64,000 nt of DNA. Source: Herbaspirillum robiniae. Lineage in GTDB: Bacteria > Pseudomonadota > Gammaproteobacteria > Burkholderiales > Burkholderiaceae_D. Positions within the stretch are counted from its first letter, which is position 1. Every line of letters starts with the position of its first letter. Position numbers and translations under genes: made by a program. The stretch spans positions 248,001 through 312,000 of the forward strand of contig NZ_NJGU01000005.1 of the NCBI RefSeq assembly GCF_002213415.1, given 5' to 3'. The notes under the pieces are model-generated. The model saw only the letters and a program-made list of their open reading frames with translations, was not told the DNA's origin and made no database searches. Shown piece after piece: positions 30,370-38,897 of this stretch.

Positions 30370-31926
30370 CTAGGCGTGGGTGCCTTGCGTATTGCCATGC
30401 GCGCCGGCCTGCGCGTGCTGCGCCAGCCAGGCTTCCAGCCGGGCCACGTGCTGCGGCCCGCAGTACAGGCCCAGCTTGCTGCGGCGCCAGAGGATGTCGT
30501 CGGCGCCGCGCGCCCATTCGGTGTCGGCGAGGTAGCGCGCTTCGGCTTCGAAGAGGCCCGGGGCCAGCTCTTCGCCCAACGCCGCCAGGTCCTGGGCGCC
30601 GGCCAGCAGCCGTTCGGCGCGCGCGCCGTAGCTGCGCGCATAGCGCCTGGCCAGCGCGTCAGGCAACCAGGGATGACGCGCGCGGAAGTCGCGCAGGAAA
30701 CCGTCGAAGTCGTAACGCCCCACCAGCTCGCCGGCCTGCTGCAGGTCGCCGCCCGGCAACGGCGCGCCGGCCGTCCACGACTGCGTTTGCACGCCCAGGC
30801 CGGGCGAGAGCATGGCCATCGCTTCCTCGGCCAGCTTGCGGTAGGTGGTGATCTTGCCGCCCCAGACGTTGAGCATGGGGGCGCCCGCGTCGTCGAGCTC
30901 GAGCAGGTAATCGCGCGTGACGGCGGAGGCGTTCTCGGAACTGTCGTCGAGCAGCGGGCGCACGCCGGAGTAGGTCCACACCACATCCTGCGCCGAGATC
31001 TGGCGCGTGAAATAGCGGTTGGCCATCTGGCACAGGTAGGCCACTTCCTCGGCGCTGATCTCCACCTTGCCGGCGTCGCCGTGGTATTCGAGGTCGGTGG
31101 TGCCGATCAGCGTGAAGTCATCCTGGTAGGGAATGGCGAAGATGATGCGCTTGTCCGGGTTCTGGAAGATGTAGGCGTACGGATGATCGAACAGCCGCTT
31201 GACGACGATGTGGCTGCCCTTGATCAGGCGCAGGCCGTAACTCTTCTTCGCGCCCGGCACCGCCTCGGCAAAACGCGCGGCCCAGGGACCGGCGGCGTTG
31301 ACGATGGCGCGCGCGCGCACCTCGATGACTTGCGTGCGGCCGTCGGCCTCGCTCTCCAGCACGGCGTGCCAGCGGTCGCCGTCGCGGCGCGCGCTCACGC
31401 AGCGGGTGCGCGTGAGGATGCGGGCCCCGCGTTCGTGGGCGTCCAGCGCATTGAGGCTGACCAGGCGCGCGTCGTCGACCCAGCCGTCGGAATAGACGAA
31501 GCCCTTGCGGTAACCGCCCTTGAGCGGCTTGCCGGCGGCGTGCTCGCGCAGGTTCAGGCCGTGCGATGCGGGAAGGATTTCGCGCTTGGCCAGGTAGTCG
31601 TACATCAGCAGCCCGGCGCGGATCATCCATGCCGGACGCTGGTTGGCGTCGTGCGGCATGACGAAGCGCAAGGGCCAGATGATGTGCGGCGCGGCGCGCA
31701 GCAGCACTTCGCGCTCCTGCAGCGCCTTGCGCACCAGCTTGAATTCGTAGTACTCGAGATAGCGCAGGCCGCCGTGGATCAGCTTGGTGCTGGCCGACGA
31801 GGTGTGCTGCGCCAGATCGTGCTGCTCGCACAGGATCACGCGCAAGCCGCGGCCCGCGGCATCGCGTGCGATGCCCGCGCCGTTGATGCCACCGCCGACC
31901 ACCAGAAGATCGTATTCGAGCGCCAT
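30370..31926 (-). CDS. glpD: Aerobic glycerol-3-phosphate dehydrogenase
   Basis: A 518-aa FAD enzyme that oxidises glycerol-3-phosphate to dihydroxyacetone phosphate at the membrane and passes electrons to quinone. The dinucleotide motif is at the N-terminus (YDLLVVGGGINGAGIARDAAGRG); SSASTKLIHGGLRYLEYYEF and GVRPLLDD are family signatures. The ATG at 31926 with GGAG upstream is used. It is the first gene of the glp operon, with an operator-overlapped promoter. Confidence 0.95.
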   Translation of the reverse strand: MALEYDLLVVGGGINGAGIARDAAGRGLRVILCEQHDLAQHTSSASTKLIHGGLRYLEYYEFKLVRKALQEREVLLRAAPHIIWPLRFVMPHDANQRPAWMIRAGLLMYDYLAKREILPASHGLNLREHAAGKPLKGGYRKGFVYSDGWVDDARLVSLNALDAHERGARILTRTRCVSARRDGDRWHAVLESEADGRTQVIEVRARAIVNAAGPWAARFAEAVPGAKKSYGLRLIKGSHIVVKRLFDHPYAYIFQNPDKRIIFAIPYQDDFTLIGTTDLEYHGDAGKVEISAEEVAYLCQMANRYFTRQISAQDVVWTYSGVRPLLDDSSENASAVTRDYLLELDDAGAPMLNVWGGKITTYRKLAEEAMAMLSPGLGVQTQSWTAGAPLPGGDLQQAGELVGRYDFDGFLRDFRARHPWLPDALARRYARSYGARAERLLAGAQDLAALGEELAPGLFEAEARYLADTEWARGADDILWRRSKLGLYCGPQHVARLEAWLAQHAQAGAHGNTQGTHA

Positions 31927-31985
31927 TCGCGTTGTCTCCGCTTTTTGACCACAGCCATTTCTCATGTGCTGCTAATTTTTTCAGT

Positions 31986-32015
31986 ACGATACGCGACAAC
32001 GCGAAAAATAATCAA
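31986..32015 (-). promoter_or_regulatory. Promoter of the glpD-S-T-P-Q-U-V-K operon
   Basis: -35 TTGATT (32010-32015), 18-bp spacer, -10 TATCGT (31986-31991). The -35 overlaps the palindrome at 32013-32028. Confidence 0.5.
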
Positions 32016-32028
32016 CAATTATTTGTTG
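32013..32028. promoter_or_regulatory. Candidate GlpR operator
   Basis: CAACAATTATTTGTTG, arms CAACAA/TTGTTG, in the divergent glpD/glpR intergenic region. Binding would cover the -35 of the glpD promoter. The AT-rich sequence between it and glpR may also hold the glpR promoter. Confidence 0.5.
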
Positions 32029-32081
32029 TTTTCAGTTCGTTTATGTTTTTAAATGTTCATCTCTGATAACTTTTATCGACC

Positions 32082-32843
32082 ATGATGCTCAATCCACGGC
32101 AACAAACCCTGCTGGAATGCGTCCGCAAGCACATCACCATCTCCGTGGAAGAGCTTGCGCAACAGCTCAACGTCACCACGCAGACGGTGCGCCGCGACGT
32201 CAAGGCCATGGTCGACGCCAAGCTGCTGGCGCGCTATCACGGCGGCGTGGGGCTGCTCTCCTCGACCGAAAACATCGCCTACCCGCAACGCCAGGTGATG
32301 AACGCCGACGCCAAGCGGCGCATCGGCCGCGCCGTGGCCTCGCGCGTGCCGGACGGCTGCTCGCTGATCCTCAACCTCGGCACCACCACCGAAGAAGTCG
32401 CGCAGGCCCTGCACCGGCACAAGAACCTGCACGTGGTCACCAACAACCTCAACGTGGCCAGCATGCTGGCCAGCAATGCGGAGTCCGAAGTGATCATCGC
32501 CGGCGGCGTGGTGCGCGCGCGCGACCGCGGCATCGTCGGCGAGGCGACCATCGATTTCATCCGCCAGTTCAAGGTCGACATCGGCATCATCGGGATTTCC
32601 AGCATCGAGATGGACGGCGTGCTGCGCGACTTCGATGCACGCGAGGTCAAGGTCGCGCAAACCATCATCGAGCAGTCGCGCCAGGTCTGGCTGGTGGCGG
32701 ATTCCAGCAAGTTCGGCCGCCAGGCGCTGGTGAAGATGGCGCACCTGTCGCAGATCGACGTGCTGTTCACCGACGCGCCGCCGCCACCGGAACTGGCCAA
32801 GCTGCTGGCCGAGACCGATGTCGAGGTGGTGCTAGCCAAGTAA
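32082..32843 (+). CDS. glpR: DeoR-family glycerol regulon repressor
   Basis: A 253-aa DeoR regulator. The N-terminal helix-turn-helix reads ITISVEELAQQLNVTTQTVRRDVKAMVDAKLLARYHGGV; the C-terminal sugar-phosphate domain has LNLGTTTEEVAQAL, VTNNLNVA, IIAGGVVRARDRGIVG and VADSSKFGR, typical of GlpR, which is induced by glycerol-3-phosphate. It is divergent from glpD. An alternative ATG one codon later cannot be excluded. Confidence 0.93.
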   Translation: MMLNPRQQTLLECVRKHITISVEELAQQLNVTTQTVRRDVKAMVDAKLLARYHGGVGLLSSTENIAYPQRQVMNADAKRRIGRAVASRVPDGCSLILNLGTTTEEVAQALHRHKNLHVVTNNLNVASMLASNAESEVIIAGGVVRARDRGIVGEATIDFIRQFKVDIGIIGISSIEMDGVLRDFDAREVKVAQTIIEQSRQVWLVADSSKFGRQALVKMAHLSQIDVLFTDAPPPPELAKLLAETDVEVVLAK

Positions 32844-33035
32844 GGCCGGGGCATCGTCTCGGCCTATTTCCACCCGATTCACGATGTGGATCAAACCCGC
32901 CGCAATCGCCGATTTACGCACGCCTCCCCGCGGAGGATAGTGAACCGGCGGGCAAGCGAATCTCTGCGGCGGGAACAATGATTCCACGCCGCCGCTGTCC
33001 CGCGTCTCTTTTTGAATTCCCCTCAAGGAGCGCAC

Positions 33036-34061
33036 ATGACGCAAACCATGAAAGCGGCGGTCGTCCGCGAATTCGGCAAGCCCCTCTCCATCGAAGAAGT
33101 GCCGGTGCCCACACCCGGCCCGGGCCAGATCCTGGTGAAGTTCGAAGCCAGCGGCGTATGCCACACCGACCTGCACGCCGCGCACGGCGACTGGCCGGTC
33201 AAACCCAATCCCCCGTTCATCCCCGGCCACGAAGGCGTGGGCTACGTCGCCGCGCTGGGCGCCGGCGTGAAGCGCATCAAGGAAGGCGACCGCGTGGGCG
33301 TGCCCTGGCTGCACACCGCCTGCGGCTGCTGCCAGCCCTGCCGCACCGGCTGGGAGACGCTGTGCGCCGACCAGCAGAACACCGGCTACTCGGTCAACGG
33401 CAGCTTCGCGCAATACGGCCTGGCCGATCCGGATTACGTCGGCGTCCTGCCGGCCGCGCTGGAATTCGGCGCAGCCGCGCCGGTGCTGTGCGCCGGCGTC
33501 ACCGTCTACAAGGGCCTGAAGGAAACCGAGGTCAGGCCCGGCGAGTGGGTGGTGATCTCCGGCATCGGCGGCCTGGGCCACATGGCCGTGCAATACGCCA
33601 AGGCCATGGGCATGCACGTGGTGGCGGCCGACATCCATGAAGACAAGCTGGCGCTGGCCAAAAAACTCGGCGCCGACATGGTGGTCGACGGCCGCAACGC
33701 CAACGCCGTGGCCGATGTCCAGCGCATCGTCGGCGGCGCGCATGGCGCGCTGGTGACGGCGGTGTCGCCCAAGGCAATGGAACAGGCCTTCGGCTTCCTG
33801 CGCGCGCGAGGCACGATGGCGCTGGTCGGCCTGCCGCCCGGCGACATCACGCTGCCGGTGTTCAACACCGTATTGAAACGCATCACCGTGCGCGGCTCCA
33901 TCGTCGGCACCCGGCAAGACCTGGAAGAATCACTGGCCTTCGCCGCCGAGGGCAAGGTCGCCGCGCATTTCAGCTGGGACCGGCTGGATAACATCAACGC
34001 CATCTTCGCGCGCATGGAACAGGGCAGGATCGATGGCCGCATCGTGCTCGACCTGAGCTGA
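33036..34061 (+). CDS. adhP: Zinc-dependent alcohol dehydrogenase (AdhP/AdhA type)
   Basis: A 341-aa medium-chain dehydrogenase. Catalytic zinc ligands lie in SGVCHTDLHAAHGDW, GHEGVG and PVLCAGVT; the structural zinc site is the four-cysteine cluster in ACGCCQPCRTGWETLC; the NAD site is GIGGLGHMAVQYAKAMG. It closely resembles E. coli AdhP, which oxidises ethanol and propanol. AAGGAG precedes the ATG at 33036. Monocistronic, ending in a strong terminator. Confidence 0.93.
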   Translation: MTQTMKAAVVREFGKPLSIEEVPVPTPGPGQILVKFEASGVCHTDLHAAHGDWPVKPNPPFIPGHEGVGYVAALGAGVKRIKEGDRVGVPWLHTACGCCQPCRTGWETLCADQQNTGYSVNGSFAQYGLADPDYVGVLPAALEFGAAAPVLCAGVTVYKGLKETEVRPGEWVVISGIGGLGHMAVQYAKAMGMHVVAADIHEDKLALAKKLGADMVVDGRNANAVADVQRIVGGAHGALVTAVSPKAMEQAFGFLRARGTMALVGLPPGDITLPVFNTVLKRITVRGSIVGTRQDLEESLAFAAEGKVAAHFSWDRLDNINAIFARMEQGRIDGRIVLDLS

Positions 34062-34083
34062 ATAGCGCATCCGGCAACACATG

Positions 34084-34110
34084 AAAAAGGGAGGCATCGC
34101 CTCCCTTTTT
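34084..34110. terminator. Bidirectional terminator between adhP and the DASS transporter
   Basis: GGGAGGC/GCCTCCC with a 3-nt loop, flanked by five A and five T. Confidence 0.88.
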
Positions 34111-34141
34111 CATACGGTAACGGCATCGCCCCGCCTGTGCC

Positions 34142-35647
34142 TCACCAGAAGCCCAGCAGCTTCCACCACAGCATGCCCACGGTGGCGAACACCAGCAGCT
34201 CGAACGCTGCCATCACCAGCCCGACGCCCCACCACTTCCCCATCGAGACGTAACCGCTGCCGAAAATGATCGGCGAGGTACCGGTGGCATAGTGGGTCAG
34301 CGTCATCATCACGGCCGAGCCGGCAGTCATCATCAGCATGAACGGCGTCACGTATTGCGGCGGCAGGAGCTGCGCGCCGACGGTGAGGAAGGCCAGCAGC
34401 ATGGCGCTGATGTGCGCGGTGGTGCTGGCGAAGAAATAGTGCGACAGCACGAACACCAGCAACAGCACCGCCGCCACCGAAAACCATCCCATTCCGCTGG
34501 CGACGATGGCGCCCTTCATGGCGTCGGAGAACCAGGCGACCACGCCGGTCTTGTTCAGCTGCTCGGCCAGCATCACCAGCGCGCCGAACCACACCAGCGT
34601 ATCCCAGGCGCTCTTTTCGGAGAGCACATCATCCCAGTCGATGGTGCCGGTGATGATCAGCACGAACAGGCCGACGAAGGCCACCACCGTCGGATCCAGC
34701 GTGAAGGCCGCGCCCAGCAGCATCGCCGGCACATTGGCCCACAGCAGCAGGAGCAGGGCGAAGGTGCCCAGCATCACCTTCTCGCTGGCGCCCAGCGCGC
34801 CCATCTTCTCCAGCTCGCCGCGCGCGTAGCCTATCGCGTCGGGCGTGGCCTTCAACTCGGGAGGAGACAGCAGGTAGATCACCAACGGCATCGCCAGCAG
34901 GCACACCAGCCCCGGCAGCAGCATGCACAGCGCCCAGGTGGTCCACGACAACTGCAGCGCGTGGCCGGTCGCCTTGGCGACGTAGTTCACCACCAGCGGG
35001 TTGGGCGCGGTCGCGGTCAGGAACATGGCCGAAGTGATCGGATTCGCGTGGTAGTTGACCAGCGCCAGATAGCTGCCCACCTTGCCTTGCGTACCCTTGG
35101 CCGGATCCGAATCGAAGGCATTGGCGATCGACTTCATGATCGGATGCACGATGCCGCCGCCGCGCGCGGTATTGCTGGGCGTGAACGGCGCCAGCACCAG
35201 CTCGCAGATGGCCAGTCCGTAGCCGATGCCGATGGTGCGCCGGCCCAGGAGCGCAATGAACATCAGCCCGACGCGCTTGCCCAGCCCGGTCTTCTTCAGT
35301 CCGCGCGAAATCAGGATGGCGACCACGATCAGCCAGATCAGCGGATTGGAGAAACTGGCCAGCGCATCGGCGATCGCCCCCTTCGATGAGTTCGACGTCA
35401 CCTGCGACAGCGAGACGATGACGATGGCCATCATCGCCATCACTCCGATGGGCATCACCTTGAGGATGATGGCCACGATGGTGGTCAGGAAGATCGCCAC
35501 CAGGCTCCACGCCTTGGGATCGAGCCCCTGCGGACAGGGCGCGAGCAGCAGCAGGATCAGTACTGCCGTAGTGATCAGCGCAGGAACCAGGCGGAAGGGA
35601 ACGGCGTCGTTGAAGTAGAGGAAGGTCGCTTTGAGTTTGGCGAGCAT
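34142..35647 (-). CDS. DASS-family anion (di/tricarboxylate) symporter
   Basis: A 501-aa inner-membrane protein with about 12 helices. The two carboxylate-binding signatures are present: APFTPSNTARGGGIVHPI in the first half and HYFFASTTAHISAMLLAFL in the second. This group (CitT/SodiTl type) carries citrate, succinate, malate or 2-oxoglutarate. The ATG at 35647 matches the usual short N-terminus. The gene is monocistronic; I see no regulator beside it to suggest the substrate. Confidence 0.9.
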   Translation of the reverse strand: MLAKLKATFLYFNDAVPFRLVPALITTAVLILLLLAPCPQGLDPKAWSLVAIFLTTIVAIILKVMPIGVMAMMAIVIVSLSQVTSNSSKGAIADALASFSNPLIWLIVVAILISRGLKKTGLGKRVGLMFIALLGRRTIGIGYGLAICELVLAPFTPSNTARGGGIVHPIMKSIANAFDSDPAKGTQGKVGSYLALVNYHANPITSAMFLTATAPNPLVVNYVAKATGHALQLSWTTWALCMLLPGLVCLLAMPLVIYLLSPPELKATPDAIGYARGELEKMGALGASEKVMLGTFALLLLLWANVPAMLLGAAFTLDPTVVAFVGLFVLIITGTIDWDDVLSEKSAWDTLVWFGALVMLAEQLNKTGVVAWFSDAMKGAIVASGMGWFSVAAVLLLVFVLSHYFFASTTAHISAMLLAFLTVGAQLLPPQYVTPFMLMMTAGSAVMMTLTHYATGTSPIIFGSGYVSMGKWWGVGLVMAAFELLVFATVGMLWWKLLGFW

Positions 35648-35953
35648 GAAGACATCCCGGTAGCAATTGAATGGCGGGGCGCCATCGGCATTGCCGCAGA
35701 GCATCCCCGGCTTCAGTATAGCCAGCTGTACCGCGGATGAAGGATCTGAATGGGGTGGACTTGATCTGTGCCGGGGAATGCGGATTTTTTGTTGGGGCGG
35801 ACGTGCGTTTCGCCGCATCGACAGGAGAAATCCGGCAGGAAATCACCCCTCGGTGTACGCAGTTTATACGAGCGTCATACAGGCCACACAGAACAGGGAA
35901 TCGGCAGGACTCTTCTCACTCCCGGATCCGTACAGATCACCCACCGGAGCTTT
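35648..35953. other. Intergenic region upstream of the DASS transporter
   Basis: 306 bp between two leftward genes. GC falls toward the glycosyltransferase side. I see no RNA gene, clear promoter or repeat. Confidence 0.5.
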
Positions 35954-37270
35954 TTATATCCGGGACTCCGCTGCCGCACAAGGAACGACGGTCTCCTGGC
36001 CATTACCCTCGTCGGATTGCGGGCAGGACTTCTTCGCCCCTTCATGGATGGTCTTCAGGGCTTGCGCGACCTCGGCCTCGAACAATGCGGACTCCACATC
36101 CCGTATCGGCTCGCTGTCGAACACGATCTGTTGCGCGTGCGGATTGTTGGGCGCCCAGACCAGGTGGTTGACGGGGATGGTCCGGTCAGGCGCTGCCCTG
36201 GTGATGTACTTCTTGTCCTGGAAATAATCCTGAAACTTGCTGTTCAACAAGAACATTTCGTGAGACCGCACGACCTTGATGCTGGTGCTGACCGGGGCAA
36301 CGGGCACCGTGTTGATATAGAAGGCGATGGTGTTCTTCTGATAGCACGTCGCCATGTGCACGATGGCGGTATCGACCGACACCACGATATCCGCCAGCTC
36401 GATGAGCGGTATGACGTCCAGCACGCTTTGCGAGTCGAAGAGAGAGGCGTGCTCCGAAGCCTGCACATGCCGGGTTCGTTCCTTTTCGCCGATCAGCACG
36501 ACATGGTATCGGCTGCTCAGCAGCCGGCACACAATCCCGATCTGCTCGTCCGACAGAAAGCGTGCGGCAACGCTGCCAAAGGGGTTGAAGACGGCGATCT
36601 TCTTCCCCTCTGGATTATCCAGGGACTGCAGGAACGACGAGGCCTTCTTCCTGATCTCGTCGCTGACAAACAGTTCGTAGTGCAGGTCATCCGGCGTCAC
36701 GTGCAGCTGATCCAGCAAGGTGCGCAGCTGGACGGTGACATGACTCTCAGGCGAATAATAGGGAATAGAAAAATTGAATGTGGCGAGATCACTCTTATTG
36801 AAGCCGGCCAGAATCGGCGTCTTGATATACGAGCAAAAAGCAATGTTCTTGAGATCGACGAAGCGATTACATCTGACATCTACCGCCAGATCGAACGTGT
36901 GCTTCCGGACTTCTCTGATCGAGTGGAGCCACGCATTCAGGCTGCTGTCGTCATAGGCGAACGTGCCGCTGACATGCGGGTTGTACTCAATGATATCCAG
37001 GGAGGGCTTCCTGGAGGACACATAGACCGCATAACCACATCTGGACAGATTCCTGATCAGCGCCGTGGTGGCAATCATGTCGCCAATACGATCATTTCTG
37101 ACAATCAGGACTTTCTTTACCGATGACAAATCATATTGTTCTTTTCTGGGCCGCAAGACATATTTGAGCAACCCCATCAGCGCATAACGCATGCGCAATT
37201 TCCATCGTTTCACCAGGAAATTCTGTTCCCAGTTATATTCGCGCAGCGTCTGCTTGAATGTTTTTCCCAT
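35954..37270 (-). CDS. Glycosyltransferase family 9 (heptosyltransferase-like) protein
   Basis: A 438-aa protein of the GT9 fold. The N-terminal domain reads VKKVLIVRNDRIGDMIATTALIRNL (the heptosyltransferase RxDRIGD motif), and the donor-binding domain has IAVFNPFGS, VVLIGEKERTR and IELADIVVSVDTAIVHMATCY, the ADP-heptose-type DT..H motif. It should transfer a heptose-like sugar to LPS or another surface glycan. The C-terminus is extended and Cys/Ser-rich. Base composition is clearly lower in GC than its left neighbours and it adjoins the tRNA island, which suggests horizontal acquisition. Confidence 0.85.
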   Translation of the reverse strand: MGKTFKQTLREYNWEQNFLVKRWKLRMRYALMGLLKYVLRPRKEQYDLSSVKKVLIVRNDRIGDMIATTALIRNLSRCGYAVYVSSRKPSLDIIEYNPHVSGTFAYDDSSLNAWLHSIREVRKHTFDLAVDVRCNRFVDLKNIAFCSYIKTPILAGFNKSDLATFNFSIPYYSPESHVTVQLRTLLDQLHVTPDDLHYELFVSDEIRKKASSFLQSLDNPEGKKIAVFNPFGSVAARFLSDEQIGIVCRLLSSRYHVVLIGEKERTRHVQASEHASLFDSQSVLDVIPLIELADIVVSVDTAIVHMATCYQKNTIAFYINTVPVAPVSTSIKVVRSHEMFLLNSKFQDYFQDKKYITRAAPDRTIPVNHLVWAPNNPHAQQIVFDSEPIRDVESALFEAEVAQALKTIHEGAKKSCPQSDEGNGQETVVPCAAAESRI

Positions 37271-37603
37271 TTCTCACCAAGATATCTGCTTGATCTGAAC
37301 AACCGATTCGTATTGACGTGACGAAATGCTGTTCATTGCGGCGTGCGAATTCCTGCAGCACTCGACAATGGTCTTGATTTCAGCCAGTCGTCAATTTTCT
37401 TGCAGAATTTCCCCTCTCCATTTTTGCCCCAACATTCATTGGACTCCGAAGGCGGTCATCGCGGCATGCCATTTGATGGCGCCCGCTGCTCGCACTGTCT
37501 CGAAGATCCCCGCTTCTCTTTGCACAAGTTTGCAATGATATCTCAAGGGTTTCATGGCACCGCGACTTGGTCAGGTCACCGTTGCCTCTTTGTCGACTCA
37601 GTC

Positions 37604-37641
37604 CAAAAGAAAAAAGGGACTCCGATCTCTCGGAATCCCTT
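37604..37641 (-). terminator. Displaced tRNA terminator (left copy)
   Basis: Imperfect hairpin AAGGGACTCCGA/TCGGAATCCCTT followed on the minus strand by a T-rich run. Nearly identical to the one at 42412-42444 next to the tRNA, so it is probably the original terminator now separated from the tRNA by the island. The remaining 37271-37834 sequence shows no gene. Confidence 0.6.
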
Positions 37642-37646
37642 ACTGG

Positions 37647-37697
37647 TACTGGTGGCCCCCCCGTGAGTCGAACACGGCACCAACGGATTATGAGTCC
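37647..37697. repeat. Left attachment repeat (tRNA 3' fragment)
   Basis: 51 bp identical to 42450-42500. It contains the tRNA from the anticodon loop to CCA but not the 5' half, so it is a tRNA fragment, not a gene. The paired copy at the intact tRNA marks the other end of a 4.8-kb insertion. Confidence 0.85.
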
Positions 37698-37834
37698 CTC
37701 GCGATGGGCAACATTGAACAACTATGCCTAGCAATATGGGCGATTAGAAGGACTCAGGGCACTTTAGGAAAGCGTTAGGTCACTACACGGTTGAACCTTT
37801 GTTGACCCATGTCGCAAATCGGCAATGGAAAGAT

Positions 37835-38611
37835 CTATAGTTTTATATACTGGATGTTTAGTGTGATCGCTTCGCTATAACGCAAAACAAAGTAATCACC
37901 ATCAACAGGATAAAACCGGCTCTGTGGCAGAGCAGCCGAAGCAGTAGCGGAAGAATCAGCGCTCGCCAGTCCGTCAGCGGTTTCTGCGGACTTATCGGCG
38001 CCAATTGGCCGTCGAGATACATCCTGCAAGATTAATCGATCTAGCACACCATCTGCATTCACGAAAAACTCGTCCAAGATGCCTTTATAAAGAACAGCAT
38101 CCCCTGCCACATCAACTATCGCAGAAATGTAAATGAAGTCCGGCTGTTCCTCTTCCGAAAAATCAGCTCCGGTAAGAAGATAGTACCAAGGTGCTTTATG
38201 AAATCGGAAATATCGAGCCGCGAATGAATCAATTCGATCAAGTCTTAATTCCTTGATGCCCCATCGCAAAACAGTTGGAATGACATAAGCACCGAATATG
38301 ATCGAAGCAAAGTACACCTCTACTTGATCGGCTTTCCCCGAAATCTCTTTTATGGCATCAGCCTGACTTGCTTGATGTGCGGAGATAAGTTTTAACAGTA
38401 TCCCGATATCAAAATAGTTTTCGAAGAAAAAGGCCGCGCCAGCTATCCAAATGGCATGCAAAATTGCGGCCCAAGTTGTCGCTTCAACAACAACCTCGCC
38501 GAAAGGAGAATAATCAAGCGAAGTTAATTCAACATGCTTGAATCTAGAACGGAATAAAAAACCTGGCAGGAGAATGAGGAATACAACTAATGCAGGCAAC
38601 GCCAAATTCAT
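37835..38611 (-). CDS. Retron-associated membrane protein, unknown family
   Basis: A 258-aa protein with three likely membrane helices: residues about 4-20 (LPALVVFLILLPGFLF), 45-65 (ATTWAAILHAIWIAGAAFFF) and 100-120 (VYFASIIFGAYVIPTVL). A soluble C-terminal half includes a Ser/Ala-rich linker and a beta-rich end (SRFYPVDGDYFVLRYSEAITLNIQYIKL). I cannot name a family with confidence. It is the last gene of the leftward retron operon, 3 nt after the 65-aa gene, so it is a candidate membrane effector or a partner of it. Low GC. Confidence 0.7.
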   Translation of the reverse strand: MNLALPALVVFLILLPGFLFRSRFKHVELTSLDYSPFGEVVVEATTWAAILHAIWIAGAAFFFENYFDIGILLKLISAHQASQADAIKEISGKADQVEVYFASIIFGAYVIPTVLRWGIKELRLDRIDSFAARYFRFHKAPWYYLLTGADFSEEEQPDFIYISAIVDVAGDAVLYKGILDEFFVNADGVLDRLILQDVSRRPIGADKSAETADGLASADSSATASAALPQSRFYPVDGDYFVLRYSEAITLNIQYIKL

Positions 38612-38614
38612 AAA

Positions 38615-38812
38615 TTAGGCGGCTTTTGCTACGACGCGAGGTCTAACGGTAATAGATTTACCGCCAGGTACTGTGATCTCGATGGCGATGCTCGAATATC
38701 TACCGTTATCAGCGAGCCGCTCTGATTTATCTTCCAAAAAGTGGCGCAACTGAGCCTTTCCCTGAGGATTAGCCAGCACTTCCTTTGCAAGTTGTGATTT
38801 CAGAGCTTTCAT
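38615..38812 (-). CDS. Small retron-associated protein (65 aa)
   Basis: A 65-aa basic protein, MKALKSQLAKEVL..., with a helical N-terminal half and a beta-like C-terminal half (SIAIEITVPGGKSITVRPRVV). GAGG precedes the ATG. It lies 85 nt after the reverse transcriptase stop and 3 nt before the membrane protein gene, so the two are likely translated together. Function unknown; a chaperone or regulator of the membrane protein is possible. Confidence 0.6.
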   Translation of the reverse strand: MKALKSQLAKEVLANPQGKAQLRHFLEDKSERLADNGRYSSIAIEITVPGGKSITVRPRVVAKAA

Positions 38813-38897
38813 GATGCCTCTACTATGACATAAAACAATTAATTTGCGACGTTATGTTGTCGCATTGAAAACTGAAATACAGACACTTCAATCAAAT

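Noticed and set aside
37647..37697. Second tRNA gene at the left end of the island
   Set aside because: Only the 3' part is present; the acceptor 5' strand and D-arm are missing.
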